Origin: Lumbricus rubellus
Taxonomy: Eukaryota > Annelida > Clitellata > Crassiclitellata > Lumbricidae
Length of the DNA: 64,000 nt
Assembly (NCBI GenBank): GCA_945859605.1
Contig: OX243815.1
Location: 45,890,619-45,954,618, forward strand
Direction of reading: 5' to 3'
Of the stretch, positions 50,801 to 62,800 are shown in pieces (within the stretch, counting starts at the first letter, position 1; each line of letters begins with the position of its first letter). The notes beneath the pieces were generated by a model. That model saw only the letters and a program-made list of their open reading frames with translations, searched no databases and was not told where the DNA came from. The position numbers were made by a program, and so were the translations under genes.

Positions 50801-53800
50801 ATCTCTAAAGCTGTTTAATTTTAAATAAAATATTGCATTGAGAGGAAGAAGAAGAACAGTCCCTTAACCCTTTGGAACCCGGCTAGCCGGTTTTCCGGCT
50901 TGTTATCAGTAGCGTTACGGGAGCTCCGGGTTCAAAGGGTTAAGATATAACTGAGGCGGCCATGGGTATAATATGAGTTAGTGACTTCGTTTTCTTATTC
51001 TATTCCCAGCATATGATGTTAATTAAAAATTTATATAGCGCCAGTTATGGTGAAGCTAATCAGAGGTGTTAGTTTTAGCAGTTTCTGTTGTTGTGGTGGT
51101 GTGTGTTTTTCCTGATTTCTACCCGGCTTCTTCAATAGACATGTAATTATACATTTAAAAGAAATTATATATTATGCATCCAGTTAGTTGGAATGTCAAC
51201 CAGCGATTTATTTCTGGTTTGGTAGACAACTGGTCAGTAGTCATTTAATTAGGCGTATTTCAGCGTTGTCTTCTGTTTAGGAATTGAAAGTGATATTATA
51301 TTAAATCATTTATCGATAGCAAAAGCTGATAGACACACTGCTATCTGGTGTGATATGCAATTGATCATATCGAAGCATAGGCCCTCTTCCTGATTTTATC
51401 TGCGTCCAATAATTATTATTGTCCATACATATTAAATTTGCCTGATGAGTGTAAATGATTATATGAAGAACGAGATGAGATGACCTATTTATGTTATATG
51501 CAAGATGCATGAAATGGGATAATTTATCGTCTTTATTTGAGCATAGAACTTATTAATGATTGCGCGTTCTGTTTTTCCTTTATGTCCGCGCAATCAGTTG
51601 CTGTCGCACGTCTACCAAAGCTGCTTCCATTCCGAAAAGGTCTTCTGTGTTCTGCTGAACTTCGTGAAGAGCGACGACGATATTGTCTGTAAGTTTGATC
51701 TCTTTGTTTGGATGTCAGTGAAATGCTAACTGCTGAATTGATCACAATTGAACACACCCTTTGTCAAGTTGTGTTATATTGTGTACTTGAAATCTAAGTG
51801 CGTGTGCACTATTAATTAGATGTTCTTCCCAATTTTCTAAGTCGCCGATACAGTGCAAATTTGTTTGCATACTCCAGATTTAAGCACCGGAATTCTGGTC
51901 AATCAGATGGCTTTCTCTTCATATTTGCTCGGCTCGTATAACCACTGATCTTGTTTTGTTTTTCAAATTCAAAAGTTTGCCTAAGTATCTTATCGGTTGG
52001 TTTCGTTTGTATTTGCGTAGCCGATACTGCACTGCAGATATTGAAGAATGTCGGCCTAAATATGGAGCAAATGTTTCCGGACATCCACTCGTAAGTATTT
52101 TAAGATCCGTTTTTGGCCTGTGTGGTATATCTCACTCATTTGTTCACTTTCACTTCTTTTTGGGGGTTGGACACGGTGGCGTAATGGGTATGTTCGTTGC
52201 CTTGCAGCCGGAGGGTTGCAGGTTCGAATCCAGCTCAAGTTGCCACGTAGGGACTTTGGCTAAGTCCTTCACTCACAGTTGCTCATGCACTTTAGTGTGA
52301 AACTCATATTCAGTGTCTGCGTTATAGTTGGGAGCACCTCTGAGTAGTGAGAGCTTCAAGGGGTGCTATAAAAAGTACGCATACAAACAAACTTCTGGAG
52401 CTGTCTAATGGATGATGAGGGTGGGCTGCATTGTTGATTTGAAATGACGACTGATTTTTCGGCCTTGGTTGAGATTGAGATTGGTTATTTATTGTTTGCT
52501 GTTTAACGGTGTTGGGTCGTAACATCGATGTTTTGTGTTGCAAATAATTTGCCTCCTTTCTACCAGTTGCTCAAGAATCTTTTTAGCTGTGGCTGGGCTG
52601 GAAGCGCCTCTGAGTAGACTTTTAGAAGGAGCGCTACATAAATTTTACGAATGAATGAATGAATAATAATAAAGTTACTTGTGAATACTGATGGAATTTG
52701 TCTGGGTCTGTTGCATAGGACTCTACTGCCACTGTTGCAAAGAATGGCGAAGAGTGGATCTCCTAAGCAGGCGAAGCACGCCATCCGATGCATTGATGCA
52801 CTTTGTCGTAACAAGGATGCCATCTTCAAGCAGCTGTATGAGGTAGGATGAACTGCTGTTCTTCCGACTGTATGAAGAAGCTTAGCTGAATATATTGAAC
52901 AATGTGAAGATAATAAATGACTAAATTTCCTGTGAGGCATAATTTTCATGATGTCTTGTAACGAATGCGATTTCCAGGCTCTTGTTTGTGTTCTGTAATG
53001 TTGACAAAATTCCAATGATTGCGAAATGCTAGTAACAGCCAGATTGTCAATTCTGGATTCAGATAATAAGTATGCCCTAAAGCAGGGGTCTCAAACTCAA
53101 GTCAGCACGTGGGCCACATTTGGAAATGTACAGGGGCTCGCGGGCCGCAACATAATAATAACTAAAGGCCTATAATTCCCGACGTGAAATTAATCATTGT
53201 AGCATAGCATACAATGCTGTAATAATGATAGGCATACAACCCTGTCAAATTTACATGATATTAGATTTTCAGTATAGCCTAACTATAATTATGGTGCCGT
53301 AAAAATTGAGCCACAATAATATGAAGTAGGCCTCCTACATCAATAACACGTTTAGTAATGCCCAAAAGTAAACTTGTAGTGCTGCTTACTATTATATCGT
53401 GAGTTAATTGTCTCAGAGGCAATGCTTAAGTATGGTTAGCGCTATTTATCTGACAACGTTGAGATGCTATCAATCATACCGTACAGCTTAAAAATTTTCA
53501 CCAATACCTCAAAGTCGTGACCTTCTTTGAGACTTATTATTCTTTACTAATGACAAAAACTGCTCACATAATTGTGTAGGCATCGTTACTACCAAACACG
53601 CCATTATGCGTGTTGCAGCCATGTGCAGCTTTGGGAATTAAATAAAATTTGTCTTGTAGCCTACTTGGTAGAGGGGTGTAGGTCTATCGCATCGAAGGTC
53701 AAATAAATAACGCCATCTGTATATCTGCTGTAATAGTTGCAGATTCAATGCCCACAGCAAAAAAGTAGTAGAAACAGTTTTAACCTTGGTTCACCTCACA

Positions 53801-56800
53801 AAAGAACTACAAAATCTTGTTTTAACCGATTTCTCTCTTTTAAAATTCCCCAAACCAGATGTCTTTCATGGGCCGCATTAATCGGGTCCGCGGGCCGCAT
53901 GCGGCCCGCGGGCCGCGTGTTTGAGACCCCTGCCCTAAAGTATGTGTGTATATATCTATGTATAATATATGGACATTTATATAGCACCCCTCAACGACCT
54001 CATGACGGCGGTGAATGTGCAACGTGGATTTGTGCGTGTACTGGCTAGTAGGGAGATTAACTCTATTTCGCTTCTGATTCTGAAAAGTTTGCAAATTGTC
54101 ACGAACGTTCGCATTGATGCGTTGCGTGTTTAGCATCTCGAGAAGAGTATGGATCTCGATGCACCCAATTTCCTGACATCACTGGTTGGCATCGGCCACC
54201 TGTCACTTCTCTGTCCAGGGATGTTCGCATCTTCCACCAGCAACATCGTGTCCAAGTTCATCGTCAAAGAGCTGCTCATGCAGGATCGGGTGAGACTTGC
54301 AAGACTTCCTCTACCGTTCAAAATTTCATTACGCCTCTGTTTAGAAATATTGCGCTTCTCCTGTTCGTCATGTTGCGGCTTCTCAAACCTTGTTCTGTTT
54401 AACCTCTTACCCGTTTGACCCGAGTATACTCGCCGGCGGCTAACTAGCCTACAGCGTTTGACCCGAGTATACTCGCCGATCATTGTCCAAGCCTTTCCAC
54501 TGCAGTTTGACCCGAATAAACTCGCGTATTTATTGCTTTATGATATAGATCTATCATTTATATCGTCTATGGTGTTCTATATTTAGCATTCTATTTTTAG
54601 TATTCATTTGAATAGTTGCAAAACAACACATTTGCGGTCGAAAACCGTGAATATGTCACATTCTTCTAAGCAACGAAACTTCTGTGCGCGCTAAGTCAGG
54701 GTCGGTCTAAAACAGTTTTATAAAATAGTTTTAGCTCAAGATTCATTTGATGAATCAGAAATATCACAATTAGATGGTTTGAATGAATTTGTGTTGGACG
54801 CTGTTGGACACATTTTTTCCAAATAGACCTAGCAAGTTTTTTCTTTGGGCCGTGGCAGTGCTGTTCTTGAAGGTTTTTCATGCAGAAAAACATTACTTAC
54901 GATTATTTTCTAGTAGGATAAATTTCTTTACCATTATAGCAAGAGACAAGTGTGACTTACAAATAACAACACCCAAATAAATTTTATTTAAATTATTTAG
55001 TTAGAACCAGTCAGGTACGTTCAACCCTGATACAGCATGTAGACCCAAAAATAATTGAACGGTGTAGGCTGGTTTAGAAATTTTTTAATAAACCGGAAAA
55101 GGGTTAAGGAATTGGTTTGAAACATAGACGTTTTGTTCGACTAGTTACACACTTTTGGAAGGGTCATGTTTCCCTGCGCCCGACATTGCCTATGTGTACC
55201 AGGGTACTTCATCCAGCACATTTGTATATACCTTACCTTCCCTCAAAGTGTTCTAAACACTGTGTGTACTCGTTTGAGGCAGTTTAAGTATGTTTATCTA
55301 GAGTTCACCAGTTGGTGAAAAAAATCGCTTAAAAAAGTTTCTCATTGTGAACTGACATCTTTCACTGCCCCTGACTGACTTTCACCCATTGACAAATTTT
55401 TTACTTCCCTATGGTTTAGTATACTTTCTCTTGTGTATCTCATATCGAACCGATACATACATATATGACTATAGTTGCGTCCTGGCTATTACTCGCTACT
55501 GTCTTATTTTTAACCACTCGTTGTGGAGTAGCACTTATAGCCTGCCTATTGTTTTTCTTCACCAGGGCCGCCTAGCTTATTATTGGTTACTGTTTCATTG
55601 TTGTCTGCTATATAATAACATTTGATACCACTAGTTGTGGTCATTGCCTATGGTCTGCAACTCTTAGCATTCATTCATAATTTGAATTAGCTTTACTTTT
55701 GTTATGCTTCATTAATGTACATGTATGTTCTCTGTTTACACTCTGCCTATGTCCTGTCTTATCTCTCGTTCTCTCTCTTCATTAACTCATCTACTTGATT
55801 TCGTCTTGCCTACATTGCCTAATAACAACTACACTCTTCTGTCACCACCATCTTGATACAAACCTCTGTTTGTGGTTGCCCAGGTTTAGCGGGATCACTC
55901 CCTTTCTGGGTGACCCTTTCTTAGTGATCTTTTACCTGATAGATGATAATAATTGGTTAGCTCCTTATCTCACTGCACACTCATATTTTTATTTTATATA
56001 TATTTTTTGCTGTTTTGATTTGTTGATCGCTATGAATAAACAAGATTTGATTTGATTTGATTTGATTTGGTGATGCCAGCCATTTGTTGGTGATAAGTAC
56101 AATATTGTCGTATAAATGTTTGACTAAATCAGAATTACTTGTGGTATCAAAAATAAAATGGAATTGTAGCATAATTTCTTAGTTAATTTGAAAATGTTTT
56201 TTAAAAGAGGATTTTTTTCTTTCTCTGTTGTGTGTGTGTATGTCAGACTGTGAGTCGGAAGTCTAGTGAAACGTGGTGCACAGAGCATCTCGTCTCCGAA
56301 GAAACTCAGGCAAAGGTAGTTTACTTCCGTTCTGCAGTCTGGTGCACTCGTGAAATTTCATATTCTTCACTGCGATTTAATTGCAATTGTAATTGAACAT
56401 TTATATAGCGCCGCTCACAGATTCAGTGGCGCTCCCGACCCAAGTCAGCGCTCCCTCTAACAAATAGTATAGTTTTCAGGCTTAAATAATTATGCTATAA
56501 TAGTAATAGCTGCGACCAGTGCTGACCACTCTACTTTTTGCTGACAGCAAAGGATGAACGTAATTTTGTCCCACGAATATTGTACCGACATGAAGAAAAA
56601 TCAGCCCCCCTCCCTCCTCATCTTTATGCTTGACCGAATGACCACTATTAAGGATGTCATTATCATTGCCATTTCTTTGTGTACCCATGTGCAGTGTTTC
56701 ACGTGGTTTCTTTCATTGAACTAATTTATACTCTGTTCTGCACAACAATATATAATGGTTGGTTAGTATGGCTGTAGAAATTTTTAGTAGTATGCAACTC

Positions 56801-59800
56801 GGATGACTGAGCAGAATCATGGAGCCTTCTCGGTTGTTGGCAGTCCACATGGAATGGGCTTGCGCTGCGTTAGTACCTTGGAATAATTTTCCTGCTCTCT
56901 GCCAGTTGTTCAGGATCTTTCGCTGGTCGTTGCCAGGTTAGGAGCATTTTTGAGTTGGCTTCTTGCACGAGTGCTATATAAATTTTCGGAATGAATTCAT
57001 GAATGAATTTATTGATTGATTTGAATCAGATCCAAGGTCTGAAGATGATGGTGAGGTGGTTGGTTGGGATTCGAAACAACGCCAACAATCGAGCGAGTCC
57101 CACGATGCGTCTGCTCTACTCGATGATCCTCTGCGAAGGAGACCTCATGGAACGTGGACACATCAAGTAAGTGCAACGCTCATGAATAAGCTGGGGCCCT
57201 GTGCTTAGCTTTTGTGTTGCACTTAAGAGATTGCTGGCACATCAAGTAAGTGCAGCGCTCATGAATAAGCTGGGGCCCTGTGATATTAGCTTTTGTGTGG
57301 CACTTCAGAGATTGTGGGCACATCAAGTAAGTGCACTTCTGATATGATGACTGGTAAACAAAGCAACAAAGCTTAGGGTTGTAGTCCTTTGATCCATTGT
57401 TCTGTTTCTACTATACTTGTTTCTCGATGTCATCTGTTATATTGCTTGGGTTCAATAAAAGTTATGGTTAAGAAGTTATACATGCAAGTGATGATGTGAT
57501 AGACGAGGCAATTGTGATGAGGCAAGCGTAAACAACGCATTCTGTTGTTTAACCCTTAAACACCGTCGGTGTAGTAAAAGGTAGTTGATTTTGCCTAGGG
57601 CCTGACGCCGAGAGTGCAGTAAAGTGTACTACGGCACTCCATACATAATGACGTATTTTGACCAATGAAATGTATTATATTTTCATGACTTTACGTTATG
57701 TTGGCCTAGATACTATATTTAGGCATATAAATAAGTGGAGGATCCCCTTAAAATTTGCATTTTTATTACGTAAATCGACGAATCAAATCGGACATTTATC
57801 TCGGATATTTACTTGGGAAAAAATGGCGACGAAGCGAGCGCGTGGTGTTTCCGACGCTGAAATAAGGCGAATTCTCGATGAATTAGATTCGAATTCTGGC
57901 AGTATTTTGAGGAATATGAGACTGAAAACTTGTCACACTGTTCAAGTGACGACTGTAAAGTGGCCTTGACTGAGGAAAATTCCGACATTGACACCGACTT
58001 TACCAATATTAATCGGTACACACGCTGTGAGGGTGAAAGTGGGTCGTTTTTATCGGATGATTATGACTTTGGGGCAATAGACCGGACTGAACAGGTATCG
58101 GAATTTCATGTTTCTTCTCTAACTATACCATTTACCGGTGTCTGTGGTGGTCTAACCTATGATGCACCATTTTTGGATTTTTTCCCTCTATTTTCTTAGA
58201 TGATCAATTTTACGACTTGGTTCTAAATACTAACAAAAATTATAACCCCATCATTTATAAAGATATATTCAAAATTGTTTTTGTATTTTGACCGGCATTA
58301 ATTTCTGCACATCCTGCATGCTCAAACTAAATATATTGTCAATGAGAATATTTTCATATTTGTGCTTGAACATGAAAAAGTGAAAAAATTAGAGAGGGGT
58401 CTAATTTTTGGCAACTTAGGGTACCCCAATTTTTTTCTGATAAAACTGGACGGATAGAAAGGAAGAAGAGATAAAATGCTAAAGAACAGTGGTTACATTA
58501 TGTCTATAGGCCAAGAAATAACTGAGATATCACAAATTCACAATTTTTCAATTTCCTTACTATTTTCCTCACTTTTACGACTTGGGTCTAAATACTGAAA
58601 AAAATTATAACTTCCTCATTTATAAAGATATATTCAAAATTGTTTGTGTGTTTTCACTGGCATTCATTTCTGCACATCTTTCATGCTCAAACTAAATATG
58701 TTGTCACTGAAAATATTTTAATATAGGTGCTTGAACATGAAAAAGTTTTTAAAAATGAAGAGGGGTCTAATTTTGGGCAACTTAGGGTACCCCCAAAATT
58801 TTCTGGGCTAAAACTGGACGGATAGATGGGAAGAGGAAATAAAATGCTAAAGAACAGTGGTTACATTATGTCTCTAGTCCAAAAATAACTGAGATAGCAC
58901 AAGTTTAAAAAAAATTGTTTATAGGCTGTTTTATGGTAAAATAGCTAGGCGTCAGGGGGTAGGTGACAAGACTATGCTACTCGGCTGTTAAGGGTTAAAT
59001 GCTGTTGGATAACTTTAAGAACTTTTACAACATGGGCACATTTGTTGGTACTTTTGCTGGAAGAGCCAAACACACTAAGAGCCTGAGGGATTTCTCTACG
59101 TTGGACGTTAATTAAAAAAGTAATAATGGCAATAATAACAATGATAATAATATAATAATAGCAATAATGATGTTTTTGTTTGTTTCTAGCAAGGCTGAGA
59201 TGGCGCGACTTCGGCTACAGGCCGGATGCTGCATGCTTAAGCTGGCGCAGGAACCAGTCTACGCAGAAGCCGTTCGCTTGGAACAGTTTGAGACAATGGC
59301 ACTGCTTGTCAATGTAAGTTTTCATTGTCTGTATAACTAAACACTGCAGACATTTATTTATAGATGTGGACTTGTAGTGTGCAACAGAAGTTTAGTTGTC
59401 AGGGTCCTAAGAAAGACTAAATGCTTCCTCCCTGGCAATTCTCACGGTCCTGAGTGTGCATGGAGATAGTATGGGTTGGGTAAAATGCATGTGCTTGCCT
59501 TGTGGGTGTTCTACTGATGATGTAGTATGCATAGGAAATGGGATGGTAAGGATGGGGGGGTGGGGAACATTACAAATTATTTGCTATTGTGATATTATGG
59601 TGTTGAAATGAGCCACATATTATTGGCCTTGTGCTACATGGAGATATAGGACTGTGGGTGTGTGAGGGGTGTAGATTGTATTTATGCGGTAAGCAAGAAA
59701 GGAGCCTTTTAATATTGTATGCCAAATACTCTCATTTTGCAAAATATACAGTTGATGTTAAATGTAGAGTAGTAACGAATATTCGCTTCGGCACCAAATA

Positions 59801-62800
59801 GCGGGCCCAACAGCTATTCAGCATTTAGCGAATAGTAAACGGTCACACAAAAACGTATATTGGTCACATGGCATCTGCTTCTACATGTGCGGTTACTGTA
59901 GCGAGTGTCACTCAGTAGTCTAATTATTTTGTGTACAGTGACTAAATGTTGTTCGTAGACCTATTTTGTACACTTTCGTATTTCTATTCGACCGAATAGT
60001 TTGTCCAATTTTTTTATTCAGCCAAACAGTTATAATCACCTATTCAGTACAGCTCTGGTTAAATGTTACTATCGTTGAATCAAACATAAAAATCTGCACT
60101 ATTTCCTGCTTCATATCCTCTGACGTCTGCTTCTGATTTTACCCCATGTAGGACCCGTGCTACGAGGTTCGTGCGCAGTTTGTGCAGAAGCTGCACAAGG
60201 GTCTGATCGCTCTCCGTCTCCCTCTCCAGTACATGGGCGTCCTCTGTCTCGGTGCTCTTGATCCACTCAAGGATCGTAGAGCCATCGTCAAGCAGATGTT
60301 TGCGGCTAATGTGACGCGACGACGCGAGTACCTGAAGCAGAATGTTGCTGCCAGCAGTCAGTATTGTCTAGTTTTTTTTAATTGTTAGCATTGTCTTGGC
60401 TTTGAAGTATTGTCTTAGTATTGTACTAAATTGCTAGCATTCTTAATGTTGCTAGTATTCTTAGTATTGCTGTAGTGTTGTTAGTTTTGCTTGTGTTCTA
60501 AGTATTTTGATAGTATTAGTGTTGTCTTAATCCTCTTAGTATTAATATTTTGTTAATAGTGTCATTGTTCTCTTAGTGATATTGTTTTCTTAGTATAGCT
60601 AGTGTTCTTAGTATTGTTGTCACTGTCTCTTGAATAAACTGATCGATGCTTTGTTGAGACTTTGTTTTGTGTGCGTTAATTAGTTTGTTAAACATACAAA
60701 AACATGTCAGTATAATTATGTAATATGTATATGTATATTCTGAGAGGTTCAATATAAATGTATAGAAACAATACATACCTGTATGCATATCATACGCTTT
60801 GAACATGGTTTCCTTACGTATTGTATCAGATTGACTGTATATTGTTCTTGACAGAGCAAGTTATTGTACATTTATGATTTTCCTTTTCTGTGTTTAGCAA
60901 GCAAGGTTTTTACTCTGCTTCCTGACTACGTTCTGCCGTACGCAATTCATCTGCTCGCTCACGATCCGGACTTTTCAACTTACGATGACGTCAACGCCTT
61001 GAAGGGAATCAAAGAGTTAGAACTTTCTGTTTGACTTCTTTTTATGATAGAAAATCATCTATGGTGACTTTATAGAAGTTCTATTATTAGAATCAATCAA
61101 GACATGATGAATTAATTGATTGATTGAAGCAACTCTATTGTTGATTGTTTGAATGCAATACATTTTTGCAATATCTTTACTGGAGTCCGAAGAAAAAGTG
61201 CAGTCGCTTAAGCTAGTATGCTATCGTTGGAAACGACGGTTGTTCTGGATTCAGGAGCACCTCTGAGCTTCTTGTAGAGGCGCTATTTAGATCTCTGAAT
61301 GAATGAACATTTGTTGAGCTGCGTTTTCTTCTTTGCGAGTATCACGACTGTTCACAATTTATATGTTTTGTCAAAATCATTATGATGGGGGTTTAGAATG
61401 AATATTTTTTCATTTTAGTTGTTTGGTCTTCATGATTGATCCTTTGCTGTCAAAGAACGAAAACATCAGCTTTAACTTCTACAAGAAGATGTTTGAAAAC
61501 ATTAAACAGACGAAGGACGCCCAATGTCCCGACTCAGAGGATGCTAACAAGGTAGTTAACTATAATTCTTGTAAACTAAGGACGCCTAAAGTTCTCACAC
61601 TCCTGGCATAGATTCCATAAAACAAAAGTACAGTCGGATATTATCAATATGTGATTCAATGTTAATTTAATGCAGCACTGCTTCAAGATATTTACGCTCT
61701 CAGTCCAATCACAGACATGCTATTCTGCAAATTACCTGGAATTATTGATAGTATTTTAATAATAGTAATGCATTTCAAATACTGTAACATTACAAGCGAT
61801 TGCATTGAAATCATAACTTTCTGATTGAGTTTTTTAAACTAAAACTAAAATACTAATCTTATATTTCGATATTCTGCCAAATTCAGACTTAGATGACTCT
61901 ATTTTTTGGCAATTCTATTCTTTTCTATTAGTCCTAAATTAAATTATATTGAAAAACGCTTTCAAATTGAGTTACCGTACCAATCGTCATTTTCTGTGTC
62001 ACAGAAATTGTACGCCATTTGCGATCTGGCGCTGAACCTGATTCTGACGAAGGCTTCAAACTTTTCCCTGACTGACTTTCCCGCTGAGCCAGTTCTTCCG
62101 TCGAAACTCTACACACAGCCAGACCTCGTAAGTCTCATCAGTTTGTTACGACGTTTTGAAAGTAAGTAATTACGCTGATCTAATCTTATTTTACCTGATA
62201 AACACTTTGCTTTGCCTTGTAAGTGACTAGTGAAGAACTAGTGAATCTGATGTATAGCCGTGTGGAACTCTGAACTGTGGAGCCTCTGGTTCCCTGCTCG
62301 CGGACTGCTATCCGACAGCACCATTCATTCTCGGTCGCTGGTCTTACATTCTGGAATGGCCTCCCTGTTACATTGTACTTATCGCCGTCCAGGGGTCATT
62401 CCATTCTGTTCCTGAAGAACCTCAGAACTGTCCTATTTAGCCGTAGTTGGTGCGCTTCTAAGTAGCCTGCCTTATAGAGGTGCTATAAAAAATTTCCTAA
62501 TTTATAATGGAACTGTGCTTTATCTTGCAATGCCATAGATGTGCTATAGTGTAGATTCAGATGACAATCATATTAATGTTATTTGCTCTTTTCAGTCTTA
62601 TCCAAACACCGCCATCTATCTGCCGCCAGAGTTTCTGTCGGGCCAAGCGAACAAGGTGATCACAACTTTTCATTCATTCAATTAAATCATCCTTTTTTAA
62701 ATCCTAAGTGATTGCATGTACCTCAGGTAAAAGAAAATAATGATTATGTTAATAATAATAATAATAATAATGTCAATAAAATGAGGCTTTGTTTTCCATA

